DNA from: Gammaproteobacteria bacterium
Lineage (GTDB): Bacteria; Pseudomonadota; Gammaproteobacteria; Chromatiales; Chromatiaceae
Assembly: GCA_019136395.1 (NCBI GenBank)
Contig: JAGVUH010000578.1
Span: 1 to 13,021 of the forward strand
DNA: 13,021 bases
Direction of reading: 5' to 3'
Part shown: in pieces, positions 1-7,952 of the stretch
How the letters are laid out: the number at the start of each line of letters is the position of its first letter
How positions within the stretch are numbered: position 1 is the stretch's first letter
The notes under the pieces: generated by a model
What the model saw: only the letters and a program-made list of their open reading frames with translations
Database searches by the model: none
Told to the model about the DNA's origin: nothing
Program-made: the position numbers and the translations under genes

Positions 1-1064
1 TCCTAATTGCCGGTTGTGGATCCAATCAAGCGGCCTACACCGCTCTACGAAATCCCACTTCACGCGTGGTGGCGATCGACATTTCTCGATCAAGCCTCTC
101 ACACTCACAATACCTCAAGGATAAGCACGGTCTTGACAATTTGGAAGTTCGACATCTGGACCTGATGGCAGTCGCAAGTCTTGATCAGTCCTTTGACTTC
201 ATTTTATCAACCGGTGTCCTGCATCACCTCAAAGAACCGGGCCGTGGATTGCGGGCACTGCATGACGTACTGAGACCAGCAGGCGTCATGCATGTAATGC
301 TATACGGCAAGACCCTTCGTCAAGGGGTTTACCTACTTCAGGAGGCGTTCCGGTTGATGGGGCTTGGCCAATCTGAGGATGATATTGCAATTGTCCGCAA
401 AACGCTGGCCGCTCTACCCAGTCGCCACAGTGTCAATGCCTACCTTAACGCCAAGGATGCCTCGGAAGAACTAAAATACGATACAGCCATTGTCGATACC
501 TTTCTCCATCGGCGTGACCGCGCCTATTCGATTATGGAACTATTTGACTTTGTTGATAAAAATCGCCTTGCATTTTTGGGATGGATGGATCGACTCGATT
601 GTTCAGGCCAAGCGCATTTCCCGGCTAACGACGCCATATCAAAACGTATCAAGCGGTTGGGCGAACGCGAGCGCGCGGCCGTCATCGACCTATTATCCTA
701 TACGCGTGGCGTCCATCGGTTCAACCTGTGCCACCCGGAATACCTTCACAGCCTGCCGAAGATTGACTTTGAGGGCACTGAATTCCTGCGCTACGTTCCT
801 AAAGTTCACTGGCGCTTAAAGATGTCGCGCACAAATCCAGCCGACTCCGACAGCCCAGCGATCCTGGAACGTGAATGGCACAAGTTGTCGATTACACACC
901 ACCAGGCGCTACTGATCGAACAGGCCAATGGGCGACAAACCATCGCCGAGATCCTAAAAGTGCTGGATGGTCAGTCCATGACGGACGAAGAGAAACTCAA
1001 CCTGGCACGTCAAACCTTTGTCGCCATGTACGACATGGGACATATTCTATTGTCATTGTACTGA
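1..1064 (+). CDS. Class I SAM-dependent methyltransferase, 5'-truncated by window edge
   Basis: The reading frame is open from base 3 to the TGA at 1062-1064, giving 353 visible codons. The GTG at 66 is not the real start: codons upstream of it encode the SAM-binding motif I (LIAGCGSNQAA, bases 3-35), so the true start lies off the left edge. Next come the acidic end of strand beta-2 (VVAIDIS), the post-motif FDFILSTGVLHHL and the LRPAGVMHVMLYG strand, in the order of a Rossmann-fold methyltransferase that adds a methyl group from SAM to an unidentified substrate. The last ~120 residues form a separate C-terminal region ending in a segment (ITHHQALLIEQANGRQTIAEI) that resembles small PqqD-like or methyltransferase-regulatory winged-helix domains; that resemblance is only a pattern impression. 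The gene converges on the NHLM transport operon, 37 bp away. Its base composition is clearly AT-richer than its neighbours, which suggests separate acquisition. Whether it modifies the exported peptide is unknown. Confidence 0.8.
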   Translation, partial: LIAGCGSNQAAYTALRNPTSRVVAIDISRSSLSHSQYLKDKHGLDNLEVRHLDLMAVASLDQSFDFILSTGVLHHLKEPGRGLRALHDVLRPAGVMHVMLYGKTLRQGVYLLQEAFRLMGLGQSEDDIAIVRKTLAALPSRHSVNAYLNAKDASEELKYDTAIVDTFLHRRDRAYSIMELFDFVDKNRLAFLGWMDRLDCSGQAHFPANDAISKRIKRLGERERAAVIDLLSYTRGVHRFNLCHPEYLHSLPKIDFEGTEFLRYVPKVHWRLKMSRTNPADSDSPAILEREWHKLSITHHQALLIEQANGRQTIAEILKVLDGQSMTDEEKLNLARQTFVAMYDMGHILLSLY

Positions 1065-1101
1065 CCGTCAGACTTAAACCCGCTATTGTGCCAACCTTTC
1101 A

Positions 1102-4100
1102 CTACACCTGCTGCCGCTCCGCCAGTCGGGCAAAGGTGCCCTTGGCCGCCATCAATTCGGCATAGGTGCCGGTCTCGACGATACGACCCTCGTCCAGGAC
1201 GTAAATACGGTCGGCATTGACCACGGTACTCAGGCGATGGGCCACCACCAGGCGGGTCACCCGCAGACGATCCAGGCTGGCGGTGACGATGGCCTGGGTG
1301 CGGTTATCGAGGGCGCTGGTGGCTTCATCGAGGAGCAGGATCTTGGGTCGCCCGACGATGGCGCGAGCGATCATCAGGCGTTGCATCTGCCCGCCGGAGA
1401 GCACCCCGCCGCCCTCCAGGATCACCGTCTGCATGCCCATGGGCATCTGGCGGATGTCCTCGGCCAGGCCGACCCGTTCGGCGGCCTCCCAGGCGTCGTC
1501 CAGGGTGCCGCCGGAGGTGCCGAGGATGTTGTCGTGGAGGGGCCGCGGCAGCAACTGGGCATTCTGCATCACCACGCCCATCTGCCGGCGCACGGCGGTG
1601 GGATCGATGCTGGCCAGGTCCTGACCGTCGAAGAGGATGCCGCCGGCCTCCGGGGTCTCGAAGCCCAATAGCAGGCGCAAGAGGGTGGATTTGCCCGAGC
1701 CGGAGGGACCGACCAGGGCGATGAAGTCCCCGGGGGCCGCGGCCAGGGACACCTCGTTCAAGACCAGGGGGCCGTCCGGGGCGTAGCGGAAGCTGAGGTG
1801 ACTGACCTCGATGGCCCCGGACAAGGGGCCGGGCTCCGGTTTGTCATCGGCGACCTCCGGGGCGGCGTTCAGCAGGGGACGGATGCGCTCGACCTGGGGT
1901 CGGACCGCGAGCAGTTGGGAGATCACCAGCAGCATCGCGATAAGGCTGGACACAAAGGACTGGTAGGCCACCAGCAAGGCGGAGAAGGCGCCGACGGCGA
2001 TCAGGTGGGGCTGCTCGCCCGGCTTGCCGATCAGCAGGACGAAGAGCAGCAGTCCGGAGAGGGTCAGGACCTGGTTGAGGGCCTCCTGCCAGGCGCCCAG
2101 ACGCTGGGCGACGAGCTGCTGGTGGCGGCCCGCCGCGAACAGACGGGCCCAGCGGGCGAAGGCCCGCTCTTCGCTGGCGGCCAGACGGAGCTTGGCCACG
2201 CCCAGGATGAGCTGCAGCAGGCAGTCATTGAGCTGGCCGGTCAGGTCGGCCAGCCGCCGCTCCCGACGCAGCCGCAGCAGGGTGAGGAGCAGGCTCAGGG
2301 CGATGTAGGCCAGGGTGAGCAGCGCCGCCCAGAGGGCGAGGCGGGCATCGTAATAGAACATCAACAGGAAACTGCACAGGCCGAAGACCCCGCTCAGGAA
2401 GCTATTGACGCTGGCGGTGGAGACCAGGGTCTGCACCTGGCTCATGGCCATGAGACGGGTCGCCAGATCCCCCGTGGTGTAGCCCCGAAAAAAGCCCATG
2501 GGCAGACGCAGAACCCGATCCATGAGACCGGCTTGCAGGGCCCGGCCGATCCGGCTCTCGGCGCGGCTGAAGGCCAGGGTGCCGGCATAGCTGACAGCGA
2601 AGGTCGTGCCCCCCAGGACCACCAGCACCAGTCCGAGTTGGAGGAGAAGGCCGTACTCGTCATTGGGGATGACGCTGTCGATGAGATAGGCGGTGGCCAG
2701 TGGGATCGCCAGGCCCAGCGCCGGGACGATGGCCCCCATGGCCAGCAGGGGCAGCAAGTCGCGACCGCCGTGCCGTAGGGCAGCGATGAAGAGTTCCCGC
2801 AGACTCAAGGGCCGCAACGGTAGGTGCCCCGTCAGCTCCCAGGCCGTCGCCGCCAGGCGCTCGGGGACCAGGGGCTCCTCCAGGCCCGTGGCGGGGTCAA
2901 TGACCCGCGGGCGACCCCGTGATCCGGACAGCAACACCCGTGGCTGCACCGTGGCGGCGTCGAAGGCCAACAGGGTGCCGAAGTCGTGCCGCCACCAGGC
3001 ATCCCGCAGGGTAACCGCGCGCGGGCGCAAGCCGCTGGCCCGGGCGAGATCGTCCAGGCTGGGGACTTCTCCGGGCTTGAGGTGGGCGGGGAGGCGGACC
3101 GCGAAGCCTTCCTCCCGGCCGATCAGGCGCAGGGCGGTGACGAGGGGGCTCTCTCCCCGCGCCGGGGTGATGGCGGCCCGCCCCGGGGGCGCGATCACCG
3201 CCATCAGCGCATGAAAGGCTTGGTCGCGCTCGGCCGCGGTGGCGGCCCGCCGCGCCTTGAGGCGATGGTGTTCATCGACGTTGGCCAGGCGCAGATTGAG
3301 GCTGGCGGTCGCGAAGAGGATCTCGTGCAGGCTGGCCACGCCCGCCCAGGCGTCACCCGCGGCCAGGGCGGTGGCGGTGGTGCGACCGTGCAGGGCCAGC
3401 TCCCGGGTAGCGAGCAGCCAGGCCTCGGGCGCCAGGGGGAAGGTCAGCTCACCCGCGGTCAGGGGCAGATCCTGGATATCGAGGAAAGTGGCCGCCGCCG
3501 GGTCGAGGCGCAGCCACACCAGGGCCTGGCTGGCGCCACAGCGCTGGCCGGCGGGGATCAGCAGCGCCTCTTCCGCCCCCAGGCCGAAGCCGATAGCGGG
3601 CCGCGGCCAGGCCCAGCGCGCCATGCCCGCGCTCAGGGCGCGCAACCACAGGTCCAGAGCCGCGGCCAGGAGGGGGATGACCTCGGGGTTGCTGGCCGCG
3701 GCGACCAGGGCGGCGAAGGGCAAGGCCAGGAGCCGGGTATCGACGTGGGGCACCGCCAGGAGGACGCAATCGGCGCCGCGGGTACCGTCGATGCCAAGCA
3801 GCAAGCTACCGGCGGTGACGCTGGCCAGATGGTGGCGAGCCCCCTCCTCTCCCGCCGGGCCCCGGCTGACCAGAAACAGCTCCACCTGGCCCGTCTGAAT
3901 CACCCAGGCCTGGGTGGGATCGTCGAGACGCAGCGGCTGATGGCCGCCGCGCCGCTCGCATTGGGCCTGGGCCAGCAGGGCCGCCGGCCAGCGCTTGGAT
4001 GGTTGAGCGGATGGCTGAGTGAACGGTTGATCGAACGGGTAATTGACCGGCTGAGCGGACGGCTGAACAAATGGCTGAGCGGACGGCTCAGCGGGTGGCT

Positions 4101-4134
4101 TAGCGGATGGCTGATCGGACGGGTGGGTCGTCAT
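1102..4134 (-). CDS. NHLM/NHLP bacteriocin-system ABC transporter, permease/ATPase subunit (second, peptidase-less type)
   Basis: A 1010-residue half-transporter, much longer than a usual ABC exporter, matching the second transporter of NHLM RiPP export systems (TIGR03797-type). Residues 3-46 are a Pro/Gln/Ser tetrapeptide repeat. Residues ~50-330 resemble a cyclic-nucleotide-binding-like or adaptor region (WVIQTGQVELFLVS). Residues ~332-440 look like a divergent cytoplasmic domain at the place where C39 peptidase domains sit, without the catalytic Cys motif. The membrane domain starts near 463, and the ATPase domain covers ~770-1010 with Walker A GPSGSGKST (809-817), signature LSGGQ (912-916), Walker B LLLDEAT (D936, E937) and the H-loop AHRLST. 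All ATPase residues are intact. Its ATG overlaps the stop of the upstream peptidase-transporter gene (ATGA), so translation is probably coupled. It likely forms a heterodimer with that protein in the inner membrane to drive peptide export. It is the last gene of the operon. Confidence 0.9.
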   Translation of the reverse strand: MTTHPSDQPSAKPPAEPSAQPFVQPSAQPVNYPFDQPFTQPSAQPSKRWPAALLAQAQCERRGGHQPLRLDDPTQAWVIQTGQVELFLVSRGPAGEEGARHHLASVTAGSLLLGIDGTRGADCVLLAVPHVDTRLLALPFAALVAAASNPEVIPLLAAALDLWLRALSAGMARWAWPRPAIGFGLGAEEALLIPAGQRCGASQALVWLRLDPAAATFLDIQDLPLTAGELTFPLAPEAWLLATRELALHGRTTATALAAGDAWAGVASLHEILFATASLNLRLANVDEHHRLKARRAATAAERDQAFHALMAVIAPPGRAAITPARGESPLVTALRLIGREEGFAVRLPAHLKPGEVPSLDDLARASGLRPRAVTLRDAWWRHDFGTLLAFDAATVQPRVLLSGSRGRPRVIDPATGLEEPLVPERLAATAWELTGHLPLRPLSLRELFIAALRHGGRDLLPLLAMGAIVPALGLAIPLATAYLIDSVIPNDEYGLLLQLGLVLVVLGGTTFAVSYAGTLAFSRAESRIGRALQAGLMDRVLRLPMGFFRGYTTGDLATRLMAMSQVQTLVSTASVNSFLSGVFGLCSFLLMFYYDARLALWAALLTLAYIALSLLLTLLRLRRERRLADLTGQLNDCLLQLILGVAKLRLAASEERAFARWARLFAAGRHQQLVAQRLGAWQEALNQVLTLSGLLLFVLLIGKPGEQPHLIAVGAFSALLVAYQSFVSSLIAMLLVISQLLAVRPQVERIRPLLNAAPEVADDKPEPGPLSGAIEVSHLSFRYAPDGPLVLNEVSLAAAPGDFIALVGPSGSGKSTLLRLLLGFETPEAGGILFDGQDLASIDPTAVRRQMGVVMQNAQLLPRPLHDNILGTSGGTLDDAWEAAERVGLAEDIRQMPMGMQTVILEGGGVLSGGQMQRLMIARAIVGRPKILLLDEATSALDNRTQAIVTASLDRLRVTRLVVAHRLSTVVNADRIYVLDEGRIVETGTYAELMAAKGTFARLAERQQV
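3997..4128 (-). repeat. 12 bp minisatellite (11 units) encoding xxPx tetrapeptides at the N-terminus of the second NHLM transporter
   Basis: On the + strand the units begin GGATGGTTGAGC, GGATGGCTGAGT, GAACGGTTGATC and continue with drift in exact 12 bp register to GGACGGGTGGGT. Read on the minus strand the units give THPS, DQPS, AKPP, AEPS, AQPF, VQPS, AQPV, NYPF, DQPF, TQPS, AQPS (residues 3-46). The Pro codon is invariant at position 3 of each unit. The period is a multiple of three, so copy-number change keeps the frame. The sequence probably makes a flexible, polyproline-like tail ahead of the folded N-terminal domain. Confidence 0.9.
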
Positions 4135-6332
4135 GTCTCGATCAACCGGCGATAGGGACCCTCGGCCGCCAGCAGGTCGCCATGGGTGCCGCGCTGCAGG
4201 ATTTGGCCCTGGTGCATGACGATGATCTCGTCGCAGTCGCGGATGGTGCTGAGGCGGTGGGCGATGATGAGACAGGTGCAGCCGCGGCGGCGCAGGTTGC
4301 GCATGATGGCCTCCTCGGTGACCGCGTCCAGGGCGCTGGTGGCCTCGTCCAGCACCAGCAGGGTGGGGTTGCCCACCAGGGCGCGGGCGATCTCCAGGCG
4401 CTGGCGCTGACCGCCGCTGAGGTTGCGGCCATTCTCCTCCACCTGCGCCTCGTAGCCGTCGCGGCGGCTGAGGATCAGATCGTGGATCAGGGCGTCCTTA
4501 GCCGCGGCGATCAGGTGTTCCTGGGGCAGGGTGTCGTCCCAGAGGCTAAGGTTGTCGCGCACGCTGCCGGTGAAAAGGACGATCTCCTGGTCCACCACCG
4601 CCAGGGAGTTGCGCAGGATCTCGCGGGGGATCTCGGCCATCGGTCGACCGTCGAACAGGATTTGCCCGCCTTGCGGCTCCAGCAGGCCGGTGAGCAGCTT
4701 GCCCACCGTCGATTTGCCGCTGCCCGAGGCCCCCACCAGGGCCACCCGGCTGCCGGGGTGCATGGTCAGGGAAAAGTCGCGGAGCAGGGGCGGGTCCAGG
4801 GGGGCGTAGCCAAAGGTCAGGGCCTCCAGGCGCACCTGGCCGGTCAGGCGGCGCAGGGGGGCGGTGGGGACCGGCGGGGCGGCGTCAGCCAGGGCGCCGG
4901 CGGCGGGCGCCTCCTCCGTCTGGCTGAATTCCCGCGCCGGGGGATAGCGCAGGGTATCGTCCACCTGGGCGAGGGCGCCCTTGGTCTGCTGTAACAGGCC
5001 GGCGAGGTTGACCAGCAGATTGACCGGCTGGTTGAAGAGGATGCTGATGGTGGTGAAGGCGACCAGCATGCCGATGGAGAAGCGATCCACCAGGGTGTAG
5101 TAGCCACCGGCCACCAGCACCGCGGCGGTGGTCAGGCTTGCCAGCCAGGCCTGCAAGGCGGCGATCAGGGCCTCGCGCCGGGCGATGTCCTGCTGGGCGT
5201 TGATGAACAGGGCCTGCAGGCCGGACCAGTGGGCGAAAAAGGGGCCATCGGTGCCCGTTGACTTAAGGGTCTCCATCATGCGCAGCCCCTGCATGGCCTT
5301 GCCGGACATCTTCACCATCTGCATGGCGACCTTCTCCGAGGCCTCCCCCAGGGCCTTGCGCAGCCGCTGGAACAGCAAGGCGTTGCCCAGGGCCAGGGTG
5401 ACGACGATCAGGGTCAGGGGGAGGCTGTACTGCACCATCAGCAGGATTAACAGCAGGATCAGGGTCAGGCTGGTGATGACCTGGGATAGGCCTTGGGTGA
5501 GGGTCAGCACCAGTTGGTCGGCCAGGGCGACCCGGCTGCTGATCATGCCGGCGTAGCGCTGGGTGAAAAAGGCCACCGGCAGGCGCAAGATCCGCCAGAC
5601 CAGGCGGGTCGAAAGCACGATGGCCAGCTTGGCGGTGATGGCGGCGATCAAGCGCCCGTGCAGCCAGGTCAGGAAGGCGATCAGCGGGGCGAGGAGCGCC
5701 AGCGTCAGCGCCAGGGGCCAGACCCAGTCATCCAGCCGCTCGATGAGGATGCGGTCGAGGTACAGCCGTTGCAGACCGGGTAGGAGGATCGCGAACAGGG
5801 CCAGGAGCAACCCGGCGGCGGTCAACAGGGCCAGGGGCCGCCAGGAGTGACGCGCCAGGGCCCAGAGCCCCGGCAGGATGGCGGGTGCCGCGCCGCCGGG
5901 CTGGAAATCCGGGGTGGGGGCGAAGGTCAGGGCGATGCCGGTGAACATGCCGTCGAATTCCGCCGGCGACACCGTGCGCCGTCCGGCGGCGGGGTCGTTG
6001 AGCTGAAAGCCCTGCTTGGTTACCCCCTCGAAGACCACGAAGTGGTTCATGTTGACGAAGAGGATGGCGGGGACCGGGAGCTGGGCCAGATCCGCCGGTT
6101 CCTGGCGCTTGCCGCCGGCCTGGAAGCCCAATTGGCGGGCGGCCTTGAGGAGGTTGACCGCCTTGCTGCCGTCGCGGGACACCCCGCAGAGGACCCGCAG
6201 CTCCTCCAGCGGTACCCAGCGTCCGTAATGGGCCAGGACCATGGCCAGGGCGGCGGCGCCGCACTCCAGGGCCTCCATCTGCAGGATGGTCGGGGTGCGC
6301 ACCACCCCTTGGCTGGGGGCCTTGGCGCTCAT
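4131..6332 (-). CDS. NHLM/NHLP bacteriocin-system ABC transporter with N-terminal C39 peptidase domain
   Basis: A 733-residue peptidase-containing ABC transporter, matching in length and layout the first NHLM transporter (TIGR03796-type). The C39 domain occupies residues ~10-140: TPTILQMEALECGAAAL supplies oxyanion Gln18 and catalytic Cys24, MNHFVVFEG supplies His97, and LNDPA supplies Asp113, so the protease is predicted active on double-glycine leaders. Membrane segments lie at about 165-195, 204-226, 281-321 and 393-439. The ATPase domain has Walker A GASGSGKST (534-542), LSGGQ (638-642), Walker B LVLDEAT (D662, E663) and IIAHRLST. The ATG overlaps the stop of the HlyD gene (ATGA), and the gene's own stop overlaps the next start in the same way, so the three genes form one translationally coupled operon. 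By family knowledge it removes the leader and exports a ribosomal peptide across the inner membrane. The substrate is not visible in this window. Confidence 0.93.
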   Translation of the reverse strand: MSAKAPSQGVVRTPTILQMEALECGAAALAMVLAHYGRWVPLEELRVLCGVSRDGSKAVNLLKAARQLGFQAGGKRQEPADLAQLPVPAILFVNMNHFVVFEGVTKQGFQLNDPAAGRRTVSPAEFDGMFTGIALTFAPTPDFQPGGAAPAILPGLWALARHSWRPLALLTAAGLLLALFAILLPGLQRLYLDRILIERLDDWVWPLALTLALLAPLIAFLTWLHGRLIAAITAKLAIVLSTRLVWRILRLPVAFFTQRYAGMISSRVALADQLVLTLTQGLSQVITSLTLILLLILLMVQYSLPLTLIVVTLALGNALLFQRLRKALGEASEKVAMQMVKMSGKAMQGLRMMETLKSTGTDGPFFAHWSGLQALFINAQQDIARREALIAALQAWLASLTTAAVLVAGGYYTLVDRFSIGMLVAFTTISILFNQPVNLLVNLAGLLQQTKGALAQVDDTLRYPPAREFSQTEEAPAAGALADAAPPVPTAPLRRLTGQVRLEALTFGYAPLDPPLLRDFSLTMHPGSRVALVGASGSGKSTVGKLLTGLLEPQGGQILFDGRPMAEIPREILRNSLAVVDQEIVLFTGSVRDNLSLWDDTLPQEHLIAAAKDALIHDLILSRRDGYEAQVEENGRNLSGGQRQRLEIARALVGNPTLLVLDEATSALDAVTEEAIMRNLRRRGCTCLIIAHRLSTIRDCDEIIVMHQGQILQRGTHGDLLAAEGPYRRLIET

Positions 6333-7633
6333 CGCGCCTTGAACCAGCCATAGACGTAGTCCATGGCCGGGAACAGCAGGCTGATGAGGTGGACGCGCTC
6401 CACCACCACCTGGGTACGGGCCAGGGTGCCCGGTTCGAGGCGTATGTCGGGCCCCACGCCGGAGGTCCAGGCATAGCCGCTGGGCGCGGCCGCGTTCTGT
6501 TGCAACGCGACCTCGATCTCGATCGGGGTACCCTGCTTGAGGAGGTCGTCTACCAGCACGGTATTGCGCAACCGGCGCAGCAGGGCCTCGCGGCTCGCCG
6601 GCAGTTCCGATACCCGCAAGACCCGACCCAAGACATAGCCCTCAAGTTCGAACTTGACGGTGGAGGGCGAGACTTGGGCCAGCATATCGGGCTTGACCTT
6701 CTTGCCCTCGGCGGCGGGGAGGTAGGCGATGACCGTCAGGCCGCTTTCTTCTTCCCGATCAATCAGCAGCCGGGCGATGGCCTGTCCGGCACTTACCGGG
6801 TCATCGACGTCAACGCCGATCTCGGCGACGTGGCCGGAGACGGTGGCCAGGACCTGACGGTCCCGTTCGTATTTGCGATTCAGATTATCGGCGTGGCGGC
6901 GCAGATTTTGCGCCCGGAGGCGCTGTTCGGCCAATTCCTGCTGACGTTTGCTCGCTTGTTGCTCCTTTTCCAGGGCCAGTTCGGTGACATGGCTGCGGGC
7001 CATCGCCAATTCATGGGCCGTTTGGGCCAGTTGGGTTTCCGTTTCGAGGAATTGCCGGCCGCTGACCAGGCCTTTATCACGCAAGCCAGCCTCGCCCGCA
7101 CGCTGTTTAGTGAGGCTTTCCACAAGGACTTCCAGGCTCCGGATACGTTCCGCGGTGGCCGCGGTCATCCGCGCGAGCAAATCGGCCTGCAGCCGTTCCT
7201 GAGCGGCGAACTCCTCCGCCAGGGCCTGGTAGAGCGCCTGGGCCTCGCTGGCCTCTTCCTCCGCGGCGCGCAGTTCGTCGATGCGCTCGGGGCTGCGTAT
7301 CAGAGCGAGAGGCTGATCAGGGACCACGCGGTCACCAGGACGAACCAGTAGCTGATCGATGTTGCCGGTATCACGGGTGGTGACGGCGGCAACGCCGGCG
7401 GGCGACAGCAGCACGCCCGGTCCACTGACCTTGACCGGGGCGGTGGCGATCAGGCTCCACGCCAGGCCAGCCCCCAACACCACGGCCACGACCCCAAAGC
7501 CCAGCAGATGGCAGGGGCGCACCAGGCGCAGGGACTGATCGAGCTGGTCGGGATCGGTGACCTTGGCCAGCGCTTGGGGGCGAAAAAGGGGGTTCACGTT
7601 ATCGTGTTGGCCATCGGTTACCTTATCGGCCAT
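6329..7633 (-). CDS. NHLM/NHLP bacteriocin-system secretion protein, HlyD family membrane-fusion adaptor
   Basis: A 434-residue periplasmic adaptor. The cytoplasmic N-terminus has the NPLFRPQALAKV...PDQLDQ pattern seen in NHLM HlyD proteins (TIGR03794-type). One membrane anchor (LLGFGVVAVVLGAGLAWSL) lies at about residues 43-62, followed by a biotinyl-lipoyl-like strand pair (KVSGPGVLLSPAGVAAV) and a long coiled coil at ~115-260 rich in Glu, Gln, Ala and Leu. A second lipoyl half (VSGHVAEIGVDVDDPVSAGQ) and a beta-barrel region complete the protein. It is first in the operon, and its TGA overlaps the start of the C39 transporter. The adaptor would bridge the ABC pair to an outer-membrane channel; no TolC-like gene is present here. 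The ATG at 7633 has only a weak upstream purine stretch (GCGGTGACC), so the start is less secure than the identity. A downstream in-frame GTG just before NPLFRP is a possible alternative. Confidence 0.9.
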   Translation of the reverse strand: MADKVTDGQHDNVNPLFRPQALAKVTDPDQLDQSLRLVRPCHLLGFGVVAVVLGAGLAWSLIATAPVKVSGPGVLLSPAGVAAVTTRDTGNIDQLLVRPGDRVVPDQPLALIRSPERIDELRAAEEEASEAQALYQALAEEFAAQERLQADLLARMTAATAERIRSLEVLVESLTKQRAGEAGLRDKGLVSGRQFLETETQLAQTAHELAMARSHVTELALEKEQQASKRQQELAEQRLRAQNLRRHADNLNRKYERDRQVLATVSGHVAEIGVDVDDPVSAGQAIARLLIDREEESGLTVIAYLPAAEGKKVKPDMLAQVSPSTVKFELEGYVLGRVLRVSELPASREALLRRLRNTVLVDDLLKQGTPIEIEVALQQNAAAPSGYAWTSGVGPDIRLEPGTLARTQVVVERVHLISLLFPAMDYVYGWFKAR

Positions 7634-7952
7634 GGGCGGGTCACCGCAGGCGCGGAACGCCTCTTCAGCAAGGCTGATGCTTACAGCTCAGGCATGTCTT
7701 CCATAAGATTGGACGTTCGACCTTATGCTAGCAGAGAGGGGATTTCCTTGTGTGTTATGAGTCGGGATGTTGCCTTGATACGCCGAGCATTTGGCAAAAG
7801 GGGGGGACTGCGGCATATCTGAAGGTGGCGAGTAGCCGGTATAACCGCATGGTCAGCCTTTGCAGCTAGCCTCTCCGGGAAGCAACTAAAAATCGAAACG
7901 GTTCAGGCAACGCGACTTCCAGTAAACTTTCCGGGCCCCTGACCCTCAGTCC
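7634..7952. other. Divergent intergenic region between the NHLM operon and the zinc operon
   Basis: This 319 bp gap must hold promoters for both divergent operons, and it is AT-richer than the flanking genes. I see no convincing sigma-70 pair in either direction; TAAACT at 7923-7928 is a weak -10 candidate for the zinc operon without a good -35 partner. I also see no clear Zur-type palindrome. Short open frames exist on both strands (7694-7822 on +, 7816-7688 on -, about 42 codons each), but neither has a Shine-Dalgarno sequence, a double-glycine leader or family features. No RNA gene is recognisable. Confidence 0.6.

Noticed and set aside
66..68. GTG at 66 as the methyltransferase start
   Set aside because: The same frame is open to the window edge and encodes the SAM-binding motif I upstream of it, so the gene is truncated by the window, not started here.
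1061..1071. CTGAC-C-GTCAG inverted repeat after the methyltransferase stop as a terminator
   Set aside because: Arms of five bases around a single base cannot form a stable hairpin and no U-run follows.
2986..4155. 389-codon open frame on the + strand, antisense to the second transporter (also 1798-2778 and 4107-4994)
   Set aside because: GC-rich genes commonly leave long open antisense frames; the translations are low-complexity Gly/Gln/Ala/Arg-rich with no domain, while the minus-strand frames carry complete ABC motifs.
7688..7816. 42-codon minus-strand frame upstream of the HlyD gene as a RiPP precursor
   Set aside because: No Shine-Dalgarno sequence, no double-Gly site and no NHLP/Nif11-like acidic leader; only one Cys. 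The overlapping + strand 42-codon frame (7694-7822) fails in the same way.
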